This document shows, one piece after another, positions 1 to 15,860 of a stretch of DNA of 64,000 nt. The first letter of the stretch is position 1. Each line of letters begins with the position of its first letter. Source of the stretch: Lanius collurio (lineage: Eukaryota; Chordata; Aves; Passeriformes; Laniidae); NCBI GenBank assembly GCA_020086605.1, contig JACBWW010000016.1, forward strand, positions 19,270,926 through 19,334,925. Direction: 5' to 3'. The notes below the pieces were generated by a model. The model searched no databases. It was given only the letters and a program-made list of their open reading frames with translations, and was not told where the DNA came from. The position numbers and the translations under genes are program-made.

Positions 1-3000
1 AAGATTCCTATATAGCATAAAGGATATTGAAGCTTGTGTCTAGCACAGACACAGGAAGAGAAATAGATTTTCAAGGGATTCACTGCATAAACTGTTTTTG
101 GAAGCCAAGTCCAATGCCCAGTAAAATTCACCAGCAGTTATTTATCACACAAGAATAATTAGCTTCAATACTTGAATACTTCATGATGAACAGTAAAGAA
201 CAAATATTGCTCTTTGGTTTATTGTTTCTTATTTTTACTTGGATATACAAAGGTGCTGTAATCTCACTGACATAAGCCATGTTCTAATTTACCTGTGGTT
301 TACAGCTGCTGCTTTTGAGCTTACTCTAAAGGTCAGCAGTGCTATTTGTATCCCTGTCAAGGATGTTCAAAATATCTTATAAATCAGTAATATTTGGGAA
401 AAACAGATTCAAGAAAATTATAGCTGCAATGCCATTTATTTTTGTCTGCTTATTAAACTACTCTTCCAATGTATTTTATATCTGTAACTATATAATATAA
501 TTAGCTGCATGGCAATGACATTTTTTATAGTGCTGGAGATAAAAAAGCTAATATGTTAACCCCCAGGACCAAATTTTTGTGAGGTGAGAGTTTGCTCATT
601 ATATTCAAATTAGTAGATACAACAGCACAGGCAGTTATATAGCTTATCTTTTCTGCAAATATATGTAGACCACTCTAAAATGATTTGCCTTTTCTTTTCC
701 CTGGCTATAAATAACTGGAAAGATAGGCTTCTGGTTTGTGCTAAAACTGAGTCTTAAACTATGATATCACAAAAAACCAAACCAATTGTTCTTTTACAGC
801 TGAATGTAAATGTTTACTTCTATATCATAACTACCTCTTTGTTCATAGGAATGAAAAATAAAGCTTAATATATTCAGAGTTTCATCGCTATTAGCAACAC
901 AAAAGCCAGCTCTGCCTCAGATCACAACTGATTAAAAATAATATTCAGTTGTAATTATCAAGATTGTACCCAATCAAAAGAGCTACTGTATTGCAGACAT
1001 ATTCAAAACTTCATGGACAGAGGGCAAGGAAGGAGGTTAGAAAATTTTAATGTGAAAGCAATTTTTATGATCTGCATAGTAACTTAATTGACAGCAAAAC
1101 CAAAGTCATTTCCTCTGCGCTCCTAGTTTGTATTTTTGTATTTGACTGTGTTCTGAGTGGTGCCAATTACCAATGTGAGAGTTACAGACTTGATTATCTC
1201 CCTGATTTTAGAGAGCCCTGTTCCATTGATAAGAATATCTGGTATACAGCCTGTATCACACAATGCTGCTCCATCGCCTGATATTGAGTTAAAAGGACCA
1301 TAAATCCTGCTTGGCAACCTGGTCTGCTGGAATAATGGAAAGTACTTGGCAGCAGTGGCTGAGCTGTAATTCAAGCTCATCTCCTCAGACAACTGGAGAG
1401 GGACACACATGGCCGCAGAACTCATTTCAGAGTCTGAAAGCCATTAAACATCTTTTGCTGGCTTCTACACGAAGGACTGTGATGCCAGAACCTCAGTGCC
1501 AAGGGATACCCAAAGGGAAGGCATATGGTCTGCTTTCACTTGTGCTGAAGAGTTCATTCTTGTTATTTAAAGAAATAATGGAATGTGTGCTTCTTTCTTT
1601 ATCAACACCCTGCCTATTTTAAAGGAGGTATAATGATATATAATTAAATCAAATATAGTGTTTAAGCCTCCTTCACATTGGGCAATGGTTGTATCTGCAA
1701 AATGGTGGATGTGCAAAGAAGGGAAAACTCAGGGGGGAGTTCAGCTCACCTGTCTGCTCCTCCAAAGAGTGCCTTGAAAAGTGAGAGAGGCCTCCCTCAC
1801 CTATGTTCTTCCAGTCCTACAGTAAACCATGCTGTGGACATTTTCTACCCACAGGACAAGGAATGCTGCTTCTGATGTATAGCAGGCACCAAAGATTCAC
1901 TCCCTGGCAGAAATGAATGCTTGTAAAAGCAATCAATGTTTCCCCTTGTGTAATCTTCCCTTACATGATCTAGTCTCACATCAAACCCCTCATCTTAGCA
2001 TGCAACTGAAATCTGCAAAATTAATGTCAATATTAATAAAGTTGTCAGTGCAGCATGTTAGAACTGTGTGCAAAAAAACCTAGAGTTGGTTTAGAGCAAC
2101 TGCTACAGAAAGAGCTTATTGTGAGTCTTCATTTCATTCCACGTAGGAAAGGAAATGTTCATTGCTGTAGGATTCACAGACTGGCTTTGACACCAACACT
2201 AAATATAACCAGCAGCTAGAAATAAGGAACAGAAAGAGCAGGTACAAAGAAATGGAAGAAATCTGTAAGAAGCTGGAATGAGGTTAGAATTTTTTGCATC
2301 TTTTTATCAAGAGTACTTATATGGAAAAAGGAGTGAAGCTGGTGCTGCTGGATAAGCAGACCAATGCTCCAGCCTTTTAGATCTGCTGTTCTTACAGTTC
2401 AATTTAAGCCTTGCCTGTATTCCTTGAATCAATACTCAGGCAGCTGTTCTGACAATCCCACTCTGATGGTATTTCTCCTGGAAGGATGGACAAAGGGGAG
2501 AGAGCAATCATCTCAACAAGGTCCAAAGCTCTCAAAGGTTTCCAAGGCAGAAACAGACTGAAACATCAGATAACAATTGCTGAGACTGACACCACAAAAG
2601 CCAGCACCTCGTGGTCTCAAGCAACATTAGGTGACTGAGTCAGTGAGAGAATGGATGTAGCAAGACAAACAAGCCAGTGTTTCTAACAAAATGCAAACCA
2701 AATTCCATACATAATTTTGCTGTTGTAAATTACAATTTTACCTTTAAATACCCACATCGGCAACACTACAAAAATCTGAATCCTGAATAGATCCAATAAA
2801 AACTGGATACAAATCAAATCTGAAGTACCTATTCCTTCTTCCCCTCACCTTTTCTTCATCTAGGAAATTTCACAATCAAATGATTTCATAAAAAGCAAGT
2901 TTCATAAAGAGTTAAAAAACAAGTCAGACAAATGAAAGCAGATACTACTCCACCTCCCAGAGTAAACACACTAATGGAGGGATAATTAATCCATTAAGAC

Positions 3001-6000
3001 ACAAGCTACAACAAGACAATGAAACTGAACATAGAAACATCAATTTTATAACTCACTGTGCTATAATTATTCTCTGGCTCAGTGAATGCATATACCCTTT
3101 CAGAAACCTACCGTGCCTTTCTTCTTACATAAAGGATTAAATCTTTAACCCACACACAGGAAATACAGCCTTCTGTAACATTCCCACATTACTCCCTGCA
3201 CACTGCTAGATACTGCTCATTTATAGTAAAATCTGACTATTTGCAACATCTGAGGAATGTTGTCTGAATGTTTTTTTTTCAGATATGTGTATGTATCTCT
3301 GACCTGACTACACCTTCCTCCACCACATATCCAAGAGTATAATACATGCCTAAGAAGCAACCTAAACTATTCATGGGGAAAGCTGGGAAGAATTCAAAGA
3401 TCTTTGGTGTGAATGTTAATCATGATGTATAATTGGAGGACAAAGATATTTCCTTTTAAAATCCAGGAATAGGAATGACCCCTTGTAACACAGCACTGTT
3501 TGTAGTATAAAATATCTAAACACATTTTCCAAGCAACATTCACCCAATGAAAATCACACAAAAAAACTCCAATACAAATTAATGTGATTCAAGTTTCATT
3601 CATATCTACTACAGCTCCTGAATATAAACCAATTTACACAGCAGATACTCTCAGTAATATTCTGTTCTCTCTCCATGCATAGGACACTCAGTGCTGTGAA
3701 GAGGAGTTTCTATAAAGAGGGAGATGGAATCCAAATTAATCCTGTAGAAATTTGAACAAAATTCATGTTGTAAATTATTTGTGAGATCTACTTGGTAAAC
3801 CATTAATCATTTTTGTCCTACAGTTCTTTCAAACATGGTGACCACTTTGTGTAGAACATACTGCTGATTGTGTTTCGTTTATATACAAAATACTGATTTA
3901 CAACACTTTGCCCAAGTAATACCACATGAACACACACATCTGGTAAACTTGCTGATAACACACAGAGAAGCCTGTGAGTTCATTCTGATTTATAATATCT
4001 CTGTAAAGCTGAGTAGCAACAACAAGCAGAAAATCATTCAAAGGTTTTCCTGTAAAATACAAGGTTAGTAACCAGTGGTCAACTTCACTGGGTTCCTCTA
4101 TCCCTATCAAAAGCAAATCGTTGCCATGCAATTTGTTTGCCCTGAAGCTACAGAAACTAGGCACTGATTCCCTCTGCTCTGTCATTCCTGATCCCATCCT
4201 TTCAGCTGGTAAAAGTGCCAGTTTAGTGCTATCAAATGTGAAGAATCAATATGCTGGCAGACACCAGTAGCACGTTGAGCCATCAGACCATAACAGCCTG
4301 AGATCAGGGTTTTTGTTTTTTTTTCCTTTTTGTTTTTGTGCTGCTTTTTCCCTACTGTCTTATCTGGAGTCACTGGATAGAAGCCATCTATCAATCAAGC
4401 AAAGTCTCAACAAGGTTTATTACTCAGCTGCTCGAAACAGGGAATATAGATCAGGCCTCATTATTATCAAGGAATATGTTAGAATCTACTTTATTTTTGC
4501 AGTGATTCTTTCTCTTTGCCACATTAACTTAATGGCATAATTTTAATTGACCCACAGGCTACTGACTTACTGAGAAATGCAGCTGAGTCTTCCTATAAAT
4601 AAAAGATCCCTGAGCAAATTGGAAAAAGATAACTTGCAATGTCAGTAATATCTGTGGTCAGTGTTTTATTTACCTTATTCAATTGTGTTTGTACATGTGC
4701 CTGCAGGAACCAATGGCCACAGACCATTTCTTTGGATTCTTGGAAATGTCTTCTCCATAGCAATCAAAATTTATGATCCTCTCCATTCTAATGCAAAGCA
4801 AGTTGTTTTCCAAAACTCTTCTTCAGTGTGTGCTTCTCATAGCCGAGAAAACTGAATACTTTGTTTTTTCCAACTTCAGTAGAACTAAGCCTGGAAAAGA
4901 GTTACCCATCTATTTATGTACATCAGTGGATGTAGGCCACAGAGAGAAGAAGATTTGCAGAGGTGTGGAACTCTTATGTGAGCCAAACACCACCTCCACA
5001 TTGGATTCATCTGTCCTCATCTGTAACGAAGCTGATCATCTGAAGGATGAGTCAGCCTGGTACAAGGCTGGCACACAACAGTAGTTTTCCTTACTGCTGC
5101 ACAAGGGACAAGAACTGGGTCTAATTTCTTCCCCCTTAAAAACTGAACTTTCAAAATCAGGCAATCCCATTGCAATTTTATCATAATTAAAGTCTGAGGC
5201 GTACAGTGACAGCGCTGCTCTCTGAATTCACAGAGATTCATTCCAGGATTTCATGCTATCCTGTAATTAGCACAATGAAGAACCTTGAAATTCACTTAGC
5301 AATTAGCAGTGATGAACCAAAATGAGTTGCCTTTAAGGTACTTAGGCCATATTCACACATCTTATTTTAAGAACCAAGCTGCCTAATTTCCACACCTGCA
5401 AACTATGCTCCTGGATCTGGAAGGATGATTCAGACAGCTTAAGTTAGGACAGAAAGTTTTTTTATATCCAGAATCACACTGACACAGTTTGGATCCAAGT
5501 GTAGGCACTGCTCCTCAGGAAACTGCTTTCCTTTCTGTTGCCAGTCACACTGAGTCCTACCCTGGTCTCTTATTCTAAATCTGAGATATGCCACGTCTAA
5601 AGGCTTTAAATCCCAGGTCAAATAGCAGGAGAAAGCAGCTAAAGGCCAGCTTTGCATGTCATGGATGCTGCTGTCCGGAAGGATTTCCAGGATGTGTCAG
5701 TATTATATGTGTCAAAGAACCAAGGGAAAATGCCCTGGATGTCAGGAGGCTCGTCAATAACTCTAAACCTGAGAGCAGGAGAAGCAGGTAACCATAAAAT
5801 GATGCTTTGCATATTCAGCTGTTTGATAAGCTCTGAAATGCAATTTAATGGTGCTGTACAAATGCCAGGATTGTTGCTCTTTTAGAAATGAAAAGATTAA
5901 AAAGCAATATATATTGCATTATGCCTTTCCTATGCCACCAAGGAATGTGCCAACAAATACTCATCATAGAAAAAACCCTCATTCTTCACCTCACCTTTTG

Positions 6001-9000
6001 CAACTCACACCTACTCTTGACAGCAAATATCTCTATAATTAAGCATATCATTCCATTTCTTTTCTGTGATGGATTGTTGACCAACTAATTAAACTATTTT
6101 GTTTTTTATTTTGGATCTGTACTTAAACAGGTGAAATCAGTAAGAGGCATTACTTTAATCCCATTGGGGTTTTATTTTGTGCATGCTGAGAAGGTCTTTC
6201 TTCCTCATGCTTCCAGAACTCAAGAACAATGATGTCAAGGCCTGCTTCTTTGCTTGGATTGAGACACAGGACTCCTGCTGAAGGCAGCAGCAACCACTCA
6301 AGTGCAAGTGAAGGGAAACAAAAAGCCACTGGAATGTCTTCAACTTTGTGAAACTCAAATGGTTCTAGATGTTTCACTGATTGATACATATATTTGTGAT
6401 GTCTCAACATCAGTAGATAAGAGTACATTAATGAAACACAGATCCCCCCTCCCATTTTTTTTTTTTACTTGAGAAATGCTTATAATATGGAAACATTTAA
6501 AAAAATAAGTATTTTTAGATAAATCAGTCTTCTATAAGGAACTTAGCTACATTTTTTCTCTTTCCATGAAATTAACTCTGGCTTATGAGAAAGAAGATCT
6601 CCTTCTGTTTTAGACTTTTCAAAAGTAAAGAAAGCATACCTATTTTATATCTATTTATATAAACCACAAAAAAAAAATTCTAATGCTCACCCAAAGAAGT
6701 TAATAGGACAAATAATTTTTGGTTCACATTGGTAATTGTAGCAGCAGTGGGCAAAGGCTGACAGAAGAGTTCAATGGCAGCCTGAGAAGGGAGGCTACCA
6801 CAGTATCCTGCTGGTACCTGTTATTTAAAACACATTCTACTCAATCATACCCACTTTATCACCATGACATACCTTACACTGAAAAGTTTCACAAAAATTG
6901 CAACTTATCTGTGTCATTCATTTCCACTCAAGCCAATTAAAGACCAGTGACTTGGAAAAGCATTCCCAGTAAATAATTTCCATTTGGACTACAAAGCTGG
7001 GCAAATCTGGAGTTTTGTGATAACCTTGTTTCAGTATTTTTAAGCAACTGATAGATAGAAGTGAAACAATACCAAACAGATTAGGGTATTATCTATCCAA
7101 TTAAAAAAGAGAAAGGAACACTCAAGTCTTGGATGATTTGGCAAGTAATGCATTTGTGTGCACTCTTTTTTTTTCTTTAGTAATACAAAGCAATGACTTG
7201 GACCCACATTGTTGTAAATATTAAGCACTTTACTCAGGGATGGTTCAGCTTAATTTCACCAAACCAGCTCCTATTCACCTCCTTGAAGCCATGCAGTGAT
7301 AGGGAGGATGAATTTTATGTCAAAGGTAAACATATTCACATATTTTTTTGGCCTGAGCCCAGGGGTCAGGTCTTGCTGCCTCTCAATACAATGGAATTTC
7401 ATCACTGAACACACTGGGAACAGGAATGAACCACTGGGCTACAAACCACCCTCCCAGCACTGTACTGGAACAGGGACACAAGACTCTCATTGATCAGGGT
7501 GTTACTGCACTGACCAGTGGAAGAGCTGCCAGCTGTCAATCAAAAAGAAATTCTTCAGTAGAAATGTAAGACACAACATTAAGTGGAAGATGGTTACTAA
7601 AGTTTAGGTGTTATCAGTGGATTTCAAGTTAACTGGTACAGATGCAAGGAGTTATAGCAGAACAAGAAATCACCTATTTCACCTGGATATGCCAATGTAC
7701 CTTAGAGCATACTGCAGCTGTAACCAAGAAATTAATGAAGACTTTGTGGATGAGGAATAGGTCTGAGAAACAACTCAGTCTTTATACTATCTTCCTTTGT
7801 GACCATGGAAAAAGCATCCATCTCGTTTACTTAATCTTTAAAATCAGGCTAAATATATATTCTTCATCTTCAGGCAGGGCTGAGTTATTGATGGCAATGG
7901 CTGTGTAACTGTTCACCATTATTTATTGTTATCAGAACTGAAAGCTTTGCAATGGATCAGACAATAAAATCTAATCATTTCTGTTTATCAGTGAGCCGAG
8001 TTAACAGAACTTGATTTTCTTGTAACAAAACTAACATATCTGTGCTTTCCTTCTCTTCCTCTGGTAATCCAATGATTGCACCTTCCCACATTTAGAAAAG
8101 CTATTGAGAAAGCAAATGCATGGAAAGTTTGCCATGGAAACCTATTGGACTGTAAACCTGGAGTTCCAGGGTCTTTTGACCTTAAATTTTTCTCATATAC
8201 TACAAAAGAGATTTTGAAAGCTAAAATAAGTAGCTAATCCCAGTGGCATCTTCTAAGCATAATTTTAATTCCAAGAACAGGAACTTTATCGTGTTAAACC
8301 CCATATAACCCATCTGCAACCCATTCCCAGTGAACCAGATAAATCCCTCTGACACCAGCAAAACCTTCACTCCATGCTTTGCAATTTGCAGGGGCAACTG
8401 ATGCAAGTCCTGGAAGGAAGTGAGGAATTAGCAGTTAGAAGGAAACACAGAAAACTTGTACCCAGTTGCCAGTCAGAGAGGCAGACATCTCCAGGCTAGA
8501 GCATTTCACCTTGAACACTAGAAAATTAAGATGAGTTGAAATTGCATATGTCACTATTATTTTTTTCTTTTTTTAATAAAGTGCTGTTCACTTTCAGATG
8601 TGGGAAGCACATTTAAGAGGGTGCATTACTGCAGAACTCACGAGCACAAACATTTCTGAGCTTATTTTTTTTTGTTTAATGGAAAACAGATTGGTGTACT
8701 GAAATCCCGTGCTCTCCTTTATCATGGATCTCCCATAGAAACCAGTGCAACAACCTTCTCATTTCCCTCCAACACGAGGACTCCAGAGGAAGCAGAATGT
8801 TGAAGCAAGAGTGTGAAAGATCTCTCAGCTGTGTTTGTTATAATTTCAACTACAGATTGACAGTAATGTCAAGCATTTATTATTAAATTATTATTAAAAT
8901 TATTGCGTAGAGCTTTTCAATAGTTGTTATTTTCCAACACAGTTTATATTTTTTGACTTGTAGAGATTATAATCAAGATACTCCATGGATCTTCAGTAAT

Positions 9001-12000
9001 CAGTAAGATACAGAAATCAAAGGCTACTGAAGAAATACCATGATTTTGCATATTACATTATTTATGCAAGCTAAGAATAAATAAATTAATTTGCTCTTGT
9101 TGGATGAGTACCACTAGTGGACATGTAGGCCACAATGGTTTGGCTACCTCCATGAATGATTAATTAAAAGAAAAAATAGTTAATCAAGATAAACTTCTGC
9201 ACCTAGCTAACAGAGGACTGAAAGTTTATCATGTCTAAATATGTTTCTCATACATTTACTGCAAATTAGTTTTTGAAAGTGAATTTCAAGGTCTACTGAC
9301 TCCGAGGTTCACTAACTCAGTTTTCATTAAGTTTTCACAAATGATCTACTGTAGCATTATTCTTTTATAGTAGTGGAGATTTAAGGCCCTGTATGAAAAG
9401 CAATTATACTGTCAGAAAAGTGTATTTTGACTTATTAAAAATTTGAAAGGTTTCATGAAACTATTTATTTTGGTGTTCATTTGGAGAGCCTGTTGACAGT
9501 GTTATAAAGAAAGCATTTTTCTGGGTTGTATCTCTCATCGTACCTTCTTGTTGAAAACTTGAGATAACCTTACTTAGCAGATATGTTAAATACCTGTGTA
9601 GGTAATAAATACACAGTGCTTTGTGATTCTGCCCTGCAACTGGCCCACTGAATTTATTGTGCTAGATCTGTGTTATATTAATGATGCTCATGTGATAGTT
9701 AAAAGAATATTAATTTTATTTCTCTAAATACTGGAGATGCTTAAAAGAAAATCTGAGTATTTAGCAGTTGGATGAATTACATGAATCATGTCATGAAACA
9801 ATTTTGTCCAATTTTTTTGGATCACTTGTTTCAACTGCATTGCATTAACTTTTTCCGATTACCTCATTATCTCGCAGAGTGTTATTTTTATATCCTATTT
9901 GAGCACTATTCATCTCAAATAACTATGACTTAGATAATAACCACAATGCTCTCTCCTGGTAAAGGGCTGGAGAAAGCTTAAAATATGAGGAAAGGATTTA
10001 CCCTTCAATTGTTACATGGCATCTAGGAATAAATTCAGCTGTTTGACTCTTGACTTCCTTTTCAGATCAAGTGACTAAGAAGTATTTAAGGAAAGGGCAA
10101 AAAGTGCATGATAATTGATTCAACTTAACCCTTGCTCTTGTTACACAAAAGCCATTGTAGAAGACACAAGAGGAAGAAGGGATGACACTGCTACTTAGAG
10201 CAGTTTCTTCTAAAAGTCAATGCCTATACAGGCATCAGAAACTAAGATTATTTTTTCTGCCTCTAAAAAAAAAAAGAGCTATCTAATTTCTGTTTTATCC
10301 ATCTCAATTAGGTTACTTCAATTATTGTGTATATTAGTCATGAAAAATAATAACTGCCAAATCTAACCTTTTTTCCTGGCCTTGTCCAATTGTGTAATTG
10401 TGTAGATTGACATGAAATTCTAGAAACTACCAGAAAGGAGTTGAGCACTCAGGTGATGGTTTTCTTTCCAGGAATCTCAAGCCAAAAAACCAAGTCAGTG
10501 TGAGATGAATGTATATACTAATGCAAAGCTTGCAGGAAGTAAGCAGGAGGAATAGGAACTGTTAAACAACTAATAAAACCTCACCCCAGCTTTGTTGAGT
10601 AGCAAGACTTGGAGAAATGACACATAGAAAGTTGTCTGAGATCTGATTAAAACCTCCAGAAAGGAAGAGGGCAGTGAAAGAAGGCATTGATCAAAAGACA
10701 GCTTTTGAGAAGGGCTAGGCAGAGAAGAGTGAAATAAAGACAAAGGCCTACTTTCAGGAGCAGTAACCTCCATGAGCTGCAGGGCCAGGCAGCAAGTGTA
10801 AAACTATTAATGACACAAGTACAATTTATGGCAGCATGCAAGAAGTGTCCTCATTTTAGTGAGAGACAAACTTGGGGAAATCCCAAGCACTCCAGTGACC
10901 TAAAACACAGTAAAAAGTGGCACAGAACATGAAAAATATACATCACAGAAGTTGAGAAGTAGACTTCAGAGAATGCAAAGAAACAAAAAGACACAAAGAG
11001 AGATGCAGCAAGCAGGTCCAGAAAATTCCATACAAGAACATTGTCTAAATTCAATAACACTACAACTAGATCAAGAAAAAACTGCTCTCTATTACATACA
11101 GAATTAAAACTAGCAGCAAACATTAAGGCTGCTGAAGTATTTAAACCATATTGTTCCAGCCTTCCTTAGAAACATAAATCATTATAAGAAAGTTGTGTTC
11201 AGAATGCAAGCTTCATGGACCTTTGACTTCTCTCAGCAGATATCTTAGGCTTTTGCACAGTTTTAATACAATAAATGCAGTATAGAAAGTCATAACATTA
11301 TTTCTACCAAATAAATACATTCACAGTAGCAGAGATTGGTTTTCATTTTACCTTGCAGCCACTTGCAAAACAGTGGCCACCATCCCACAGGCACAGAAAA
11401 AGACTCAATTTGAAGATGTGCTGCATGGTACTGGCCCTATGAACTCCTGGTTAAACACTGACACATTGAGATTTTGCTATTGTTATTGATTTCACTTAAT
11501 TACATTGATCCTGGAGGTTATGCACTGTTATTCTTTAAGCTATAAATACTCATTACATCCATTAGGTTCTTTACTTTGAGAAGTGGAGAAGAAGCACTGT
11601 AATAACTACAGAAAAAAAGTTTTAGTTATAACTTATGGTACTAGAAAAAAATTGTCAATAGGATCCAGTTCTTAGGTGTTAGTAATGAGTCTTTTTATCA
11701 ACAGAGTTAACTACTAATTAAGCCTCCAATCTTGTGGTCTATTAGCATACTCAGAGAAGTGCATTGATACTCTAGCACACAAGATAAGGAATTTATTTTC
11801 CTAATTCTAAAAGCCAAGGAGTGTTCTTTTGACAGGTTTACAAAACTCTTCATATTTTTAATAGTTCTACATGTAAGATCTTGCACTGCAAACAAACTAA
11901 TTAGGGCTAAAGGAACAGATATAGATTTGAATAAGTAAGTGTGGATTCTTTATAATTAACTTTCTATGTGTTCTGCCTGAGTTTTCCCAGCATGGAGATG

Positions 12001-15000
12001 TGGCTTTCTCTTGGCTCTTCCCATCTACATGGCCTGCCCCTCCAGAGGCCATAGATCATTTCCTGTTCTGCAGCTGAAATAGCACAGCTTCAAAGGCTGT
12101 GTCTAACGTCATTTAAACCATTATCATTTTTTACCCAACTATTATTAAACAAATTGATTTCCCCCCAGTCTCCACGATAAAGAAAATCATTCATTCATTT
12201 TGTGTGTTCTTGGAAATCTATGGTTCTTCTTTAAATCACATAATAGCAGGAATTAGGAAAAATGATCATTTATCTGATGTCAGTAAGTTGGGCAAAGCTA
12301 TTACATTTGTCATCCTGTAGGAAACTGCCATTATGTTAGGCCAATTTTTGCAACTAATATTTTTTGATTCATTCACTACTTAAAAATTATAATTGCCTTT
12401 GAACCTTTTTAATTGTCCCACTGGAAAGAAGAATACTTTGGACTGTATCTGATGTGACTTTATTTGCATGTTGGAAAAACTTAAATATGAGAAAACTGTG
12501 GTTTAAAATAACCTCTTACTTCGTGTTCCTCCTAGCAAAAACTTTTCTAGACAAAGCAAACAGATTTTGAAGATGGGAAATATTATCAAGACATTAAAAT
12601 AGTACTTCTTTTTTATCCACCTTAAAACCTAAAGCACTTGCCCCATTAGTATGGCACAGAGACTGAATGATCTGCCATGTGTCACATCCCATCATCCCAC
12701 AGACCTTTCATCCCCTTATTGCATGTTCTGCCCATGCAGTAGAGCTCAAGTGAAAAGGATGATGGTGCTTTTGCCAGCCATAAAGTCTGCACATCTCCAC
12801 AAAAGTCTTTTGTAAAAGGATATAGAAAGTAATACAATGACATCTGTGATGAATCTGGGTAGTCATGTGAGAAATACCAAGCTCAGCACACATTCTGGTA
12901 AGAAACAGCTGATATCTGTTCCCATTTAATAGAACTGCTCTTGCTAGTAGAATAAACAAAGTTTTTATTTATTCTGCAGTTAGTTATAGAAAATCATTTC
13001 ATGTGAGTGCCTGCTAGCAGCATCTGAAGAAAGCAGCCAATCCTGTTCATTTTGATGACAGATGGTATAAAGTAGTGTTTAAGGCACTGATGGGAAAATG
13101 GAGAGAGAGATTTTAATTTTGAATTCTCCATGGTGCTGCAGTACAGCCTGTAAAGCCAGCTCACTGTTCTGTGCCTCTGTTTACCTTCCCCCTTTCCACA
13201 TTTCAGAGGGGAGCTTTCCTCCTGAGGTTCATACATCCAATGCCTGCACAAAAAGGCCACAGCACCAGTGGGAGCAGTGGCAGTGTCCCAGGACCAGCAG
13301 TGACACCAGCTTTATGTAAACTTCTTATTTACTCTATAAAAACACTGCAGTGTACACACAGTACTTACTGAGAAAGGCACCCTGGTAGAGATTTTCTCTC
13401 TGAACTGTTGTTTTGCCACATAATATGCAAGAGCTTTAAGTTCACTGAAAGGGTTATCTGAATTCCATGGCTAGTAAATGAGCGAGTTTTTTGGCAATAA
13501 ATTCACCTAAAGCCAGGGCTGCTGAACTTCAACAGCTGACACTGGCTTCTGCAGGTGCAAAATCACAGATGGTTACATGTCATTACTGCCACAGAAGTGC
13601 TACTGAATTCACTAACATTTGCCAGGCTGTGCAGAATACTGTACACACAATATGCTATAGAATTCAGCCCTGGACACCATATATTCAGGATACTCCACTG
13701 TGCTCAGTAATAAACAAATGACTGAATGTGTAGGTCCTACATTAACATCCCTATCTTTGTTCTTCAGACGTCACCTTGTCCTTTTAAAGAGGATTACAAT
13801 TCACACAATTCACACCCGAGAGGACCTGGTTTTGTGCTCAACACATGGCAAGGTCAAATTAGACTTATATAAAGCTTTAGTCTCCAGCATGGTGTCCCTG
13901 ACACTTTGTTGTTAGGGATGAGAGTTTTGCCAATCATCAATGACAATTTTGTCCTTGCTTTCCCTCCTCCTGCAGCAGGAAACAAGCCCCAGGCTACTGC
14001 AGGCAGTTCATACACTGGGACAGAGCAGGCTCAGTAATTTAGGACCTTTTATTTAGCAAGAGAATGGGCTGTGATCCTTCTTATTCTCCACAGAAAATAA
14101 CACAGAAACACCTTATGTTTGAAACAGTCAGCACACACCTTCTCATTGATTTAAGTTCTCATTTTTCTGTCTCACTTTAAGAGGAATTTTTTTTATATTG
14201 AAATTGCACTCAGGGTAATAACCAATTTACAACTTTTTTCACGTTCCTAGTGCAGCCAAATAGATTGTGATCAAAAGTGTTTTAAAACTACAATTCCACT
14301 AATGTTATCTTCTTGACAAATTGCCCATAATATGTGAGAAAACCAAACAAAGTTATACTAATCCAGATTTCAGAGAACAAAAGTATCAGCTGTGGCTCAT
14401 TTTGTTCATTTTGCTTCTACTCAGATACTTAGATCCTTATCCTTAAAATGGAACAGAGATGAAGGACAAAAAAAATACTGAGAAGTCACTCTGTTACTTA
14501 ACAGGAGCTTTACAGATTGACCACTAAGTTGCAGGCGTCCAGAGGGCAAAATCTGGTCTTTATATATTTTCTGAGATAGAGAACACTTGCTGTAATGGGA
14601 GATTATAAAAGTGGAAAGAGGTATTACTTTTTTCCCCCCCCCAAAGATAGTGGAGAGTAAGTAACTACAGGCTAACAATTCTCCTTTGCTAACCTGTCTA
14701 AAATACAATAATTACATGACTGAGTAAAAGTGATCCTATGCCAACAGAAATCCATGGCAGCTAATCACACTGCTGTATGGTTGACCACGTACTTAGTGAT
14801 ATAAACAAATTAATTCCCAAAAGATAGCTAATCCAGCTTTTCTAGCCCCCTAGTAACGTTGTGGAGCCTGTGCACTAATACCTAACAGCATGTACTTTAT
14901 ATCATTTGGTGGCAACTTTTCCATTAACTGGCAACAAAGGACTTTTCTATTTGGATTTAGAAATTCCCAAAGCAAATTTCTGAAGGGCAAACTTACATAA

Positions 15001-15840
15001 CACCATTTAATTTGCAATGATTCCAGATCCCAACAGTGTGAGAGCTCCTACTGAAGCCTGTTCTGTTTCCTTTAGCCAGAAATGTGAGGGTTGTAAAAAC
15101 AGACCAAATTAGCAATGTGCCTGCAATGCAAAAAAGTCACCTCCTCAGATAAAAGATGAATAGAAAAATACACCTTCCAACACACCCTTTATCATATATT
15201 TTGGTCAGATTAGCATGGAACTGAATGAAATGACACACAGTTGTCTAATGAGTTCTTGGAGCTGCTCTAAACAAAATACAACCAACCAAAAAAAGGGGCC
15301 AACATCCCAGTGCCTCGTTTGCAGACTCCTGCCATTGGTTCAGTGGGGGAAGGATTTGTCTCCACCACCCAAGTTTCACCATCTACTTCCAAGGGGCACA
15401 AAAAAGTAACTGTGTCATGTCACACATTCCTATAATGAGGCAGAAATTATTAGCTCTCATAAATTCAAATCAATAAAATAAAATAATCTCATATGACCCG
15501 CTCTCTTCCTTCCAAAATAAATATGTCAAATTTATCTCAAAAGCTACTTTCTCTAAGTGTCCTATTTTCCTTTTACATTATGTGGCAGCATTAGAATATC
15601 ATTATTCTCTGGCAATGGATGTTTAAGGACACTTTGATAGTATTTAAATATTTTTTTTTTCTTTTTCTACTGATTTATTGCACATTCCAAAAATACCCTG
15701 GAGCAAAACATTTGTTTGGGTTTGGGAAAGGAAAAGTCAAAAATATATTTGCTATATTTATCTCAGTCAAACCCAAATTTGAACTCAGTGTTCCAAGGTA
15801 CAAAAAAACCCCAACAAATGAAACAAAAGCATGTATACCC
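1..15840. other. Intronic sequence without a recognised feature
   Basis: This is AT-rich single-copy-looking DNA. It contains short A or T runs (for example near 6460, 6670, 8570, 10270 and 14630) and a run of ten C at about 14634-14643. I see no coding exon, RNA gene or well-defined transposon. The open frames present have no domain character and are not called. Confidence 0.6.
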
Positions 15841-15860
15841 CTTCATTCTCCTTCATTCTC
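15841..15860. repeat. Two-copy 10-bp tandem repeat (CTTCATTCTC)
   Basis: Two perfect adjacent copies of CTTCATTCTC. It is a minor replication-slippage type duplication and no function is implied. Confidence 0.8.
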